A model generated the notes under the pieces. That model ran no database searches, was not told the DNA's origin, and saw only the letters and a list, made by a program, of their open reading frames with translations. A stretch of DNA of 48,082 bases, from assembly GCA_024640365.1 (NCBI GenBank), contig JAHEFE010000019.1, positions 3,145 through 51,226 on the forward strand, in the 5' to 3' direction. Source of the DNA: Woeseiaceae bacterium. GTDB lineage: Bacteria; Pseudomonadota; Gammaproteobacteria; Steroidobacterales; Woeseiaceae. Position numbers and translations under genes: made by a program. Below are positions 25,809 to 32,016 of this stretch, piece by piece (positions within the stretch are counted from its first letter, which is position 1; each line of letters starts with the position of its first letter).

Positions 25809-26003
25809 TTATTCCAGCGAGCAACTCATGTCTTGGCCGCAGCACATCGGCGATTTGATTTTGCCGTGGCCGTTAGGACATTTTGAAATCTGTACGGAAG
25901 ACCCGTCGTCCTTCTTGATCGCGTCATTCTCAAGGGGGGAATCGCAGTGGGCGCAGGTTGCGTTTACGGCCATGCCGCATTTTTTACATTCATAAGTAGC
26001 CAT
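25809..26003 (-). CDS. Small multi-Cys zinc-ribbon-like protein
   Basis: A 64-residue cytoplasmic protein with Cys6-x2-Cys9, Cys17-x2-Cys20, Cys42-x3-His46 and Cys54-Cys55, plus a last Cys61. The two CxxC pairs look like a zinc ribbon or rubredoxin-like knuckle. The second half (KCPNGHGKIKSPMCCGQDM) could hold another metal. The family is widespread but, to my knowledge, uncharacterised. AAAGGA eight bases before the ATG is a good ribosome binding site. It lies just upstream of the protease gene on the same strand (31-base gap), so the two may be co-transcribed, although their functions have no obvious link. Confidence 0.8.
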   Translation of the reverse strand: MATYECKKCGMAVNATCAHCDSPLENDAIKKDDGSSVQISKCPNGHGKIKSPMCCGQDMSCSLE

Positions 26004-26349
26004 GTTTTTTTCCTTTCGGGCGGGGTACGCTCCAAGTCTAGTACAGAGATCAAGAATACCGCATTCTAGCTTGGTTCGAAGCGCCGGTTGCTAATAATTG
26101 GCGGGAACTGGGTGTCTGCGAGGGTCAAATTCGAGGCTCCCCATCCGCATAGGCGATGTTTTGGGTGTGCGTGTAGCGGGGAAAGACGGCCGTCTCGACA
26201 AACCGAGGCGCAAAAGTGTATGGCCGACCGGGAAGTTCCCCATTTTGACTTCATCAGAGTAACCTCAGGGTAACATCCGCTCCGCCTCAGGCAGCCGCGT
26301 TGCTCACGCTCCATGATTAAACCTCGGAATAACGAGTTGGAGCAGAAAA
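26004..26349. other. Intergenic region, 346 bases
   Basis: This gap separates the minus-strand zinc-ribbon gene from a short plus-strand open frame. I see no RNA gene, repeat or strong promoter. A TTGACT near 26245 has no -10 at proper spacing, and GTAACC at 26262 resembles an ECF -35 element but without a matching -10. Frames of 99 codons (minus) and 61 codons (plus) cross it but have no family signature. Confidence 0.3.
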
Positions 26350-26475
26350 ATGACTGAGCAGACAATAAGCCAAAATATTGAGACGAGCGTTCTGGTGATG
26401 GGTGCCGTGTACGCGTTCTCTTTCATTAACGGGATAATCTGGTTGGCAGAGCGGACCGGCTTCTATTTCTGCTAA
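26350..26475 (+). CDS. Possible 41-residue single-span membrane protein
   Basis: A short frame beginning ATG 26350 and ending TAA 26473-26475. GGAG at 26339-26342 sits seven bases before the start, which is good spacing. The product has a polar N-terminus (MTEQTISQNIETS), a hydrophobic segment of about 20 residues (VLVMGAVYAFSFINGIIWLA) and a short end (ERTGFYFC). That is the usual form of a bacterial small membrane protein. No family was recognised, and conservation is the missing evidence. Confidence 0.45.
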   Translation: MTEQTISQNIETSVLVMGAVYAFSFINGIIWLAERTGFYFC

Positions 26476-26584
26476 GTGAAAGAGGCCCGCGACCCAACAG
26501 GCTGATGTAAGGGCATGATGGGTTGGCGACTGCCAATGGCTTTACGGACAATGTTTTACAATTGTTTCAATTGGGTAGGGGTAT

Positions 26585-26932
26585 GTGATGCGACTATTGA
26601 AGACACTGACTGGCGCAGCGAAATGGTTCGGGTTGGGCATCTTGTGGGCAATGATTTTGGTGCTCCATCCGAATGTCCAACTTGATAACTGTACCGTGAC
26701 GGAGGCTTTGCAGGCGCTTCTTCCCTGGACTGATGATTTGGGCAAGACCTGCATGTTCAGCGCCGGGGTTGCGACACCGTTTCTCAATTTCTCCGAAAAC
26801 GGGGATGTTTCATGGGGCTGGACCTGGTTTGAGCTGGTGTGGCACCTGGCTCTGTGGGCGCTTTCCATGGCCGCGACCTGTTTTAGTTTAGAAGTTTGGC
26901 GTAAACGCAGAGCGCGCCAAAAATCTGTTTAA
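26585..26932 (+). CDS. Small membrane protein of unknown function
   Basis: A 115-residue protein starting at GTG 26585 or ATG 26588, with AGGGG upstream as ribosome binding site. There are two predicted transmembrane segments, near residues 14-33 (WFGLGILWAMILVLHPNVQL) and 88-107 (VWHLALWALSMAATCFSLEV), followed by a basic end (WRKRRARQKSV) that should face the cytoplasm. The loop between them contains two Cys (DNCTVTE and GKTCMFS) that could form a disulfide in the periplasm. The function is unknown. It lies between the 41-residue frame and the aldo/keto reductase gene on the same strand. Confidence 0.65.
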   Translation: MMRLLKTLTGAAKWFGLGILWAMILVLHPNVQLDNCTVTEALQALLPWTDDLGKTCMFSAGVATPFLNFSENGDVSWGWTWFELVWHLALWALSMAATCFSLEVWRKRRARQKSV

Positions 26933-26993
26933 GCTTTCTGCGCGTAGCTGTTGCGCGTAAACTTGAATACAAATTCTTGTTGAGGCGCAGAGA

Positions 26994-27959
26994 ATGAAAT
27001 ATCGACATCTTGGTAAAGCGGGCATTCAGGTCAGCGAACTCTCTTTTGGCTCCTGGGTTACTTTTCATACTCAGTCTGGTATCGAAGATGCGGTGACCAT
27101 GATGGCCGCGGCTTACGACGCCGGCGTCAATTTCTTTGATAACGCCGAAGCCTACGCGGCCGGTAAGTCTGAGGAAATCATGGGCGCCGCGATCAAGCGC
27201 CTCGGCTGGCGCCGTGGCAGCTACCTCGTTTCGACGAAGCTTTTTTGGGGGCTTCACAACAGCCCCAATGAGCGTAACACCCTTAATCGTAAGTACCTTA
27301 TTGAAGCGACAAACGCGTCTTTGCAACGGCTTGATCTCGAATATGTCGACATCCTGTTCTGTCATCGCGCCGACCCAAACACGCCAATCGAAGAAACCGT
27401 CTGGGCGATGCACAACATCATCGAAAGCGGCAAAGCGTTGTATTGGGGCACCTCGGAGTGGGAGGCTGCCGAAGTTATTGCCGCGATTGAAATAGCCGAA
27501 CGCCATCACCTGCATAAGCCCGTCGCCGAACAGCCCGTCTACAATCTTTTCGAACGCCATCGCTTTGCTCCAGCGTACCAGCGCGTCTACGAAGACTACG
27601 GCTATGGCTCCACGACCTGGAGTCCACTCGCGTCCGGCCTGTTAACGGGTAAGTACCAATCGGGCATTCCAGAAGGGAGTCGTGGATCGCTGGAAAGTCT
27701 CTCCTGGCTACAAAAGCACCTGACTAATAAAGACCGGCTCGCACAAGTTGCAAGGCTTGAGCCTATTGCCAAACAGATGGGGGCAACACTCGCTCAGTTT
27801 TCACTTGCCTGGTGCTTGCAGAACGAGCAAGTCAGCACCGTGCTAACCGGTGCGAGTCGAGTTGAACAGGTTCACGAAAATATGAAAGCGATGGAGTTTG
27901 TGGACAAGTTTACGCCTGATGTCCTCGAAGAAATTGAGAAGATATTTGGCAAGAAATAG
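26994..27959 (+). CDS. Aldo/keto reductase, voltage-gated K+ channel beta-subunit type
   Basis: A 321-residue TIM-barrel NADPH-dependent reductase. It has the AKR tetrad: Asp and Tyr in [15 protein letters not shown], Lys in LVSTKLFWG, and His in [10 protein letters not shown]. The cofactor end motif includes [15 protein letters not shown]. The start [21 protein letters not shown] and the [12 protein letters not shown] region match the Kv-beta/AKR6 group, also seen in bacterial YghZ-like enzymes that reduce aldehydes such as methylglyoxal. The natural substrate is not shown by the sequence. GAGGCGCAGAGA upstream of the ATG gives the ribosome binding site. A beta-lactamase gene follows after 97 bases. 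Confidence 0.92.
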   Translation: MKYRHLGKAGIQVSELSFGSWVTFHTQSGIEDAVTMMAAAYDAGVNFFDNAEAYAAGKSEEIMGAAIKRLGWRRGSYLVSTKLFWGLHNSPNERNTLNRKYLIEATNASLQRLDLEYVDILFCHRADPNTPIEETVWAMHNIIESGKALYWGTSEWEAAEVIAAIEIAERHHLHKPVAEQPVYNLFERHRFAPAYQRVYEDYGYGSTTWSPLASGLLTGKYQSGIPEGSRGSLESLSWLQKHLTNKDRLAQVARLEPIAKQMGATLAQFSLAWCLQNEQVSTVLTGASRVEQVHENMKAMEFVDKFTPDVLEEIEKIFGKK

Positions 27960-28056
27960 TTAGCAGGGCCCAAGACTGGTCTTAGATGGCAGGGCTTTGT
28001 GTATTCCGCGAACATCAAACGGAATCTCAATTGACAGGTTACCGGGGGACTGAGGA

Positions 28057-28851
28057 ATGCGACGTCTTGTCATTGTTTTTTCCGCACTTGCGACTGTTGT
28101 TTGTGGCGGTTGTGTAGCAAGAGAGGCGGCGACTACTGGAATCGATGCGGTCGGAGATATTTTTCTGGCGGAAGGCGTAACCGCAACGTTGGTCGTTGCA
28201 TCAGTCGATGGCCATATCGTCATTACCCACAATGCGGAGCGGTCGGTGCTGCGTTTCTCGCCCGCGTCGACCTTTAAGATTCCAAATACGTTGATTGCTC
28301 TGGATTCGGGTATTGTCGATTCCAGGTCGTCCATATTCACCTGGGACGGCGTCGACCGAGGAATAGAAAGTTGGAATAGAGACCAGACACTGGCGACCGC
28401 ATTCAAGGTCTCGTGCGTGTGGTGCTATCAAGAAATTGCCAGAAAAGTGGGCGCCGAAAAATATACAGAAGAGCTTGCCGCACTTGACTACGGCAACCAA
28501 TCCATCGGCGGCCAGGTCGATTCTTTTTGGCTGGACGGCAGCCTCAAAATTTCGGCCGTTGAACAGATAGCTTTCCTCAGACGGCTTTATAACCATGAGC
28601 TTCCATTCCAGGCGGAGCATATCGAGATTTTGCGGCAGATAATGGTTACACGCGCCACAGAGCAGTACACTATTTACGCCAAGACCGGCTGGGCCACAAC
28701 CAGTCCTCAGGTCGCCTGGTATGTGGGGTTCGTAGAGTCAGCGAAAGGGCCGTGGCTATTCGCAATGAATATGCGCGTTGATCGGCCGGAGCAGGCAAAG
28801 CTTCGCGAGGAGCTCTCACTCAGGTCATTGCGAGCCCTGGGAATAATATGA
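28057..28851 (+). CDS. Class D (OXA-type) beta-lactamase
   Basis: A 264-residue exported serine beta-lactamase. It has the full class D motif set: Ser71-Thr-Phe-Lys74 in SPASTFKIPN (Lys normally N-carboxylated), Ser119-Cys-Val121 as SxV, Tyr145-Gly-Asn147, Trp158 in FWLDGSLKISAVEQ (which stabilises the carbamate) and Lys209-Thr-Gly-Trp. All residues needed to hydrolyse beta-lactams are present. The spectrum cannot be predicted. The N-terminus (LATVVCGGC) is a signal peptide and possibly a lipoprotein signal, though the lipobox is not ideal. Cys120 and Cys123 give an unusual CVWC across the SxV motif. A BlaR-type sensor is unlikely, as there is no transmembrane sensor part. No mobile element lies nearby. 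Confidence 0.9.
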   Translation: MRRLVIVFSALATVVCGGCVAREAATTGIDAVGDIFLAEGVTATLVVASVDGHIVITHNAERSVLRFSPASTFKIPNTLIALDSGIVDSRSSIFTWDGVDRGIESWNRDQTLATAFKVSCVWCYQEIARKVGAEKYTEELAALDYGNQSIGGQVDSFWLDGSLKISAVEQIAFLRRLYNHELPFQAEHIEILRQIMVTRATEQYTIYAKTGWATTSPQVAWYVGFVESAKGPWLFAMNMRVDRPEQAKLREELSLRSLRALGII

Positions 28852-28986
28852 TCCGGAGAACGAGCGGGGTCCGCAAAATACCCGCGAACGGAGAACAGGC
28901 ACCATCCGGATGTTAGACTGACGGTGGGCCGCCATCCAGACGACTCGCGTTTTACAGAATTTTGATTTGAAGGAGCTAAAAAGCCA

Positions 28987-29331
28987 ATGCTTATCGACAA
29001 AGGCACAAAACTGCACATTGTTTATCGGGCTCTCTACGAAGATTCAACGCGACGGCACTTTCTGGGCGAAGTCATGGAGTGTGATGGCGTAGTCTGTCTC
29101 TTGCAGGGCTATGCGTTTGTGCATGATACAAAGCTGGGAACATACAAGCGCAAGCCGGAAAAGCGCAAAACCGTTATCGATCTCGCGGAGAGTGGCTATG
29201 TTGTCAATATCATTGATTCGAATGTTGAGATTGACGAGGTAAGCTACAAGTATCTGCAAAGCGCTGGCATGGTTGCGACAGACGGCAAGAATTTCTCGCT
29301 GGATATTAATGAATTCGGACAGCGGAGTTAG
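28987..29331 (+). CDS. Hypothetical protein, 114 residues
   Basis: A soluble protein with no signal peptide or membrane segment. The first 60 residues look beta-rich (TKLHIVYRALYEDSTRRHFLGEV, read in parts, then VVCLLQGYAFVHD), and the basic stretch KLGTYKRKPEKRKTVIDL follows. The C-terminus is acidic. AAGGAG upstream of the ATG at 28987 supports the start. It follows the beta-lactamase gene by 135 bases on the same strand and is convergent with csaA. I do not recognise the family. Confidence 0.7.
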   Translation: MLIDKGTKLHIVYRALYEDSTRRHFLGEVMECDGVVCLLQGYAFVHDTKLGTYKRKPEKRKTVIDLAESGYVVNIIDSNVEIDEVSYKYLQSAGMVATDGKNFSLDINEFGQRS

Positions 29332-29368
29332 GGGCAGCTGTTATTGACGAGTGAGGTTGCAGGTTGTA

Positions 29369-29707
29369 CTACGCTAACTTTGCGCCGTTCGGTAGAACCA
29401 TGTCGACTGTCGCGAGGACGACATTGCCATCGTCGCGGTGCAGACCTGTAATCAGGCACTCCGACATAAACGGGCCAATTTGTTTCGGAGGAAAATTTAC
29501 GACTCCCAGTACCTGTTTACCGAGCAGCGATTCCTTCGTATACAGCTCGGTGACTTGAGCGCTCGATTTCTTGATACCGATCTCTGTACCGAAGTCGACA
29601 GTCAGTTTGAACGCTGGCCGTTTGGCCTCCACGAAATCTTGTACATCGATAATCGTGCCGACTCGAATATCCACTTTCTGAAAGTCAGCCCATTTGATAT
29701 CTGGCAT
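29369..29707 (-). CDS. csaA: CsaA-like chaperone / tRNA-binding domain protein
   Basis: A 112-residue protein that consists of one EMAP-II/Trbp111-type OB-fold. It opens with FQKVDIRVGTIIDV and continues with KLTVDFGTEIGIKKSSAQV, LLGKQVLGVVNFPPKQIGPFMSE and VLATVDMVLPNGAKLA. These are hallmarks of CsaA, a dimeric chaperone with export-related activity in Bacillus, and related to the tRNA-binding C-domain of methionyl-tRNA synthetase. The length is typical of CsaA (about 110). The gene is on the minus strand after DUF1272 (80-base gap) and convergent with the 114-residue hypothetical gene. Confidence 0.93.
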   Translation of the reverse strand: MPDIKWADFQKVDIRVGTIIDVQDFVEAKRPAFKLTVDFGTEIGIKKSSAQVTELYTKESLLGKQVLGVVNFPPKQIGPFMSECLITGLHRDDGNVVLATVDMVLPNGAKLA

Positions 29708-29787
29708 CGTGCAGTTCTCTTTCTATTTTGTTAGAGGGGTTGTCAAATGAACGGTGCTGAATTTTGAGGCCCGAGCAAATATTTAGC

Positions 29788-30027
29788 TCAATTACGGCGA
29801 CCTTTCCTCACAACACGATTCGTTGACGCAGGGTTTTTCGCGAGAGCTGTCGCCGGCCGGATCGGCCGCTGCACCAGGTTTCCGCCACAATTCGGGCAAA
29901 CGTTATGCAGGATGTTTTCCGCACAGGTCTTACAAAACGTACACTCGAAACTGCAAATCAGCGCTTCCATCGAATCGTGCGGAAGATCTCTGTCGCAGTA
30001 CTCACAGTTTGGCCTGAGCTCCAGCAT
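29788..30027 (-). CDS. DUF1272 zinc-binding domain protein
   Basis: A 79-residue cytoplasmic protein with Cys pairs in RPNCEYCDRDLP, ICSFECTFCKTCAENI and NVCPNCGGNL, the conserved pattern of DUF1272, which probably binds two zinc ions. The frame opens at ATG 30039, but GGAGG inside that extension sits five bases before the ATG at 30027. The family begins MLELRPNCE, so 30027 is chosen. The basic tail (RVVRKGRRN) may contact nucleic acid. No function is established. The gene follows a VOC protein gene by 34 bases. Confidence 0.88.
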   Translation of the reverse strand: MLELRPNCEYCDRDLPHDSMEALICSFECTFCKTCAENILHNVCPNCGGNLVQRPIRPATALAKNPASTNRVVRKGRRN

Positions 30028-30061
30028 GTATGCCTCCATTTAGGAAGCGCAAAGCGCGTGG

Positions 30062-30484
30062 TTAATGTGCAAAAAGTTTTGTGGGATCTGCGAAACTCTT
30101 GAACTCCAGCGCGTTGCCGCTGGGATCTCTGAGAAATAATGTAGCTTGCTCGCCGACCTCACCCTGAAATCGAATTTTTGGTTTGACCAGAAATTGAGCA
30201 CCGGCATCGGTGAGCCGAGCCGCAAGCGCCTCCCAGTCTTGCATATCGAGCACCACGCCAAAATGACGCGCAGGAATAGCGTCCCCGTCGACTGGATTGG
30301 TGCCTATGGTTAGCTCGTAATTATCAACCAAATGCAACGTTACCTGGTGGCCGAGAAAATTAAGATCGAGCCAGCGCTCGTCTTCACGACCCGTGTCGCA
30401 ACCGAGCAGGCCGCAGTAAAACTCACGCGAGGCCTCGAGGTCAGCAACCGGAAGGGCGAGATGAAAAGGTCTGAGGCCGCTCAT
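30062..30484 (-). CDS. VOC family protein (glyoxalase/bleomycin-resistance fold)
   Basis: A 140-residue protein with the paired beta-alpha-beta-beta-beta modules of the vicinal oxygen chelate family. It begins PFHLALPVADLEASREFYCG, with the first metal His in FHLALP. The second half holds RHFGVVLDMQDWEALAARL (His) and the C-terminal LFLRDPSGNALEFKSF (Glu). These three ligands are compatible with a metalloenzyme such as a dioxygenase. The substrate is unknown. It lies 18 bases after hemF in the topA-tsaC-hemF run of minus-strand genes. Confidence 0.9.
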   Translation of the reverse strand: MSGLRPFHLALPVADLEASREFYCGLLGCDTGREDERWLDLNFLGHQVTLHLVDNYELTIGTNPVDGDAIPARHFGVVLDMQDWEALAARLTDAGAQFLVKPKIRFQGEVGEQATLFLRDPSGNALEFKSFADPTKLFAH

Positions 30485-30502
30485 AAAATTCTCCGCTGGT
30501 GC

Positions 30503-31426
30503 TTAATGTTCCGCGAGCCAGTCGCGTGGTACGAGATAGTAGCTCGTGAGCTCTTCTTCTCGTGAACCTGGTTTCGCATGCCAATCGTATTCCCAGCGAA
30601 CTCGCGGTGGTAGGGACATCAAAATCGATTCGGTTCGCCCGCCCGACTGAATACCGAACAAGGTACCGCGGTCATATAGCAGGTTGAACTCAACGTAACG
30701 TCCACGACGATAAAGCTGGAACTCGCGTTCACGCTCGCCGTATTCGTCATTGCGATGCGCCTCGACTGTCGGCAAATAGGCTGGCAAGAAGTGAGCTGCT
30801 GCGGATTTGGTGAAGGCAAGGCAGTGTTCGAAGCCGCCTTCATTCAAATCGTCAAAGAACAGCCCGCCCACACCACGAGGTTCATTGCGGTGTTTCAGAT
30901 AAAAATACTCGTCACACCACTTCTTATAGCGAGGATAAACGTCGTCTCCGAAAGGGATGCACGCAGCGCGTGCAGTGTGATGCCAATGCACAATGTCTTC
31001 GGGAAACGCGTAGTAAGGGGTCAGGTCAAAACCGCCGCCGAACCACCAGATAGGTTCTACGGATTCGCTTTCGGCCACAAAGAAACGAAAGTTGGCATGC
31101 GTTGTAGGTATGTACGGATTCCGTGGGTGCAGTACCAACGACACGCCCATCGCTTGAAACTTTCGACCGGCGAGCTCGGGTCTGCTTTTCGTAGCGGAGG
31201 GTGGCATTTGTTCCCCAAACACATGTGAAAAACTGACACCCGCCTGTTCGAATACGCCTCCATCAATTAAAACTCGGCTTTCGCCACCACCACCACCGGC
31301 TCGTTGCCATGCGTCGCGACGGAATTTCGCTTTGCCGTCGACCTCTTCGAGAGCCGAAACGATTTCATTTTGGAGGTGGCGCAAAAATTGCTCAACCTGA
31401 TTAATTGATGTCGCGAAGTTACTCAT
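30503..31426 (-). CDS. hemF: Oxygen-dependent coproporphyrinogen-III oxidase
   Basis: A 307-residue cytoplasmic enzyme that uses O2 to oxidatively decarboxylate coproporphyrinogen III to protoporphyrinogen IX in haem synthesis. Typical stretches are [66 protein letters not shown] and [17 protein letters not shown]. The length equals E. coli HemF (299) closely. Its ATG overlaps the tsaC stop (ATGA), so translation is coupled. It implies an aerobic lifestyle and forms the second haem gene in the window with hemB. Confidence 0.97.
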   Translation of the reverse strand: MSNFATSINQVEQFLRHLQNEIVSALEEVDGKAKFRRDAWQRAGGGGGESRVLIDGGVFEQAGVSFSHVFGEQMPPSATKSRPELAGRKFQAMGVSLVLHPRNPYIPTTHANFRFFVAESESVEPIWWFGGGFDLTPYYAFPEDIVHWHHTARAACIPFGDDVYPRYKKWCDEYFYLKHRNEPRGVGGLFFDDLNEGGFEHCLAFTKSAAAHFLPAYLPTVEAHRNDEYGEREREFQLYRRGRYVEFNLLYDRGTLFGIQSGGRTESILMSLPPRVRWEYDWHAKPGSREEELTSYYLVPRDWLAEH

Positions 31427-31986
31427 GTTGCTCCTGGTCGTAGGACTTTCCCGCTTTGCAGGTCACGAATCTCTGAGGCGCCGCCCGTGCCCGTTTTGCC
31501 CGGCACAAAATAATCGACAAGCTCGTGGAACTGGCGTCGCAGTATGAATTGATTACGAGCGGGTGGCCGGCCTGACTTATTAGCACTGGTTGATACCAGT
31601 GGAGCCGCTGCGGCCTCGCACAAAGCCTTCGCCACCGGGTGCGCGGTCAAGCGCATGGCTATGGTCTGGTGAGCGCCGCGAATCCAGAAAGGCACCTCTG
31701 GCGATGCCGGCAGCAGCCAGGTAACCGGCTTTTCAAGAGTGCACTTGAGTCGCTCAGGATCAAGATCGTCGGGAAGGACTGCCCAGCCATCCAGCTGCTC
31801 TACGTTTGCTGCGATCAATACCAGACCGGCGGCGGCGCTGCGACCTTTGATGGCCAAAATCCGTTCGACCGCTCGCTGTGAGTCGGGTAAACAGCCGAAA
31901 CCGAATACCCCCTCTGTTGGGTAAGCGATTATGCCGCCTTCGTTCATTATGGCGACCGCTTTGGCAATTGGCATAGACAAAATCAT
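31423..31986 (-). CDS. tsaC: Threonylcarbamoyl-AMP synthase
   Basis: A 187-residue Sua5/YrdC-domain protein that makes L-threonylcarbamoyladenylate from Thr, bicarbonate and ATP for the t6A37 modification of ANN-decoding tRNAs. The ATP-binding start [16 protein letters not shown], the [14 protein letters not shown] block and the [15 protein letters not shown] motif are characteristic. It is the short TsaC form without the extra Sua5 domain. It lies between topA (30-base gap) and hemF (4-base overlap), a known gammaproteobacterial neighbourhood. Confidence 0.95.
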   Translation of the reverse strand: MILSMPIAKAVAIMNEGGIIAYPTEGVFGFGCLPDSQRAVERILAIKGRSAAAGLVLIAANVEQLDGWAVLPDDLDPERLKCTLEKPVTWLLPASPEVPFWIRGAHQTIAMRLTAHPVAKALCEAAAAPLVSTSANKSGRPPARNQFILRRQFHELVDYFVPGKTGTGGASEIRDLQSGKVLRPGAT

Positions 31987-32016
31987 GCTGCTACGCAGCC
32001 TCGCTCATTGCGACAA

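Noticed and set aside
26262-26290. GTAACC resembling the -35 element of an ECF sigma promoter
   Set aside because: No matching -10 element at the expected distance, and no equivalent found upstream of the sigma gene or hvfA.
26066-26365. Minus-strand frame of 99 codons in the 26.0-26.35 kb gap
   Set aside because: Odd composition rich in Cys, Arg, Ser and His, no ribosome binding site recognised and no family motif; it also overlaps the better-supported 41-residue frame.
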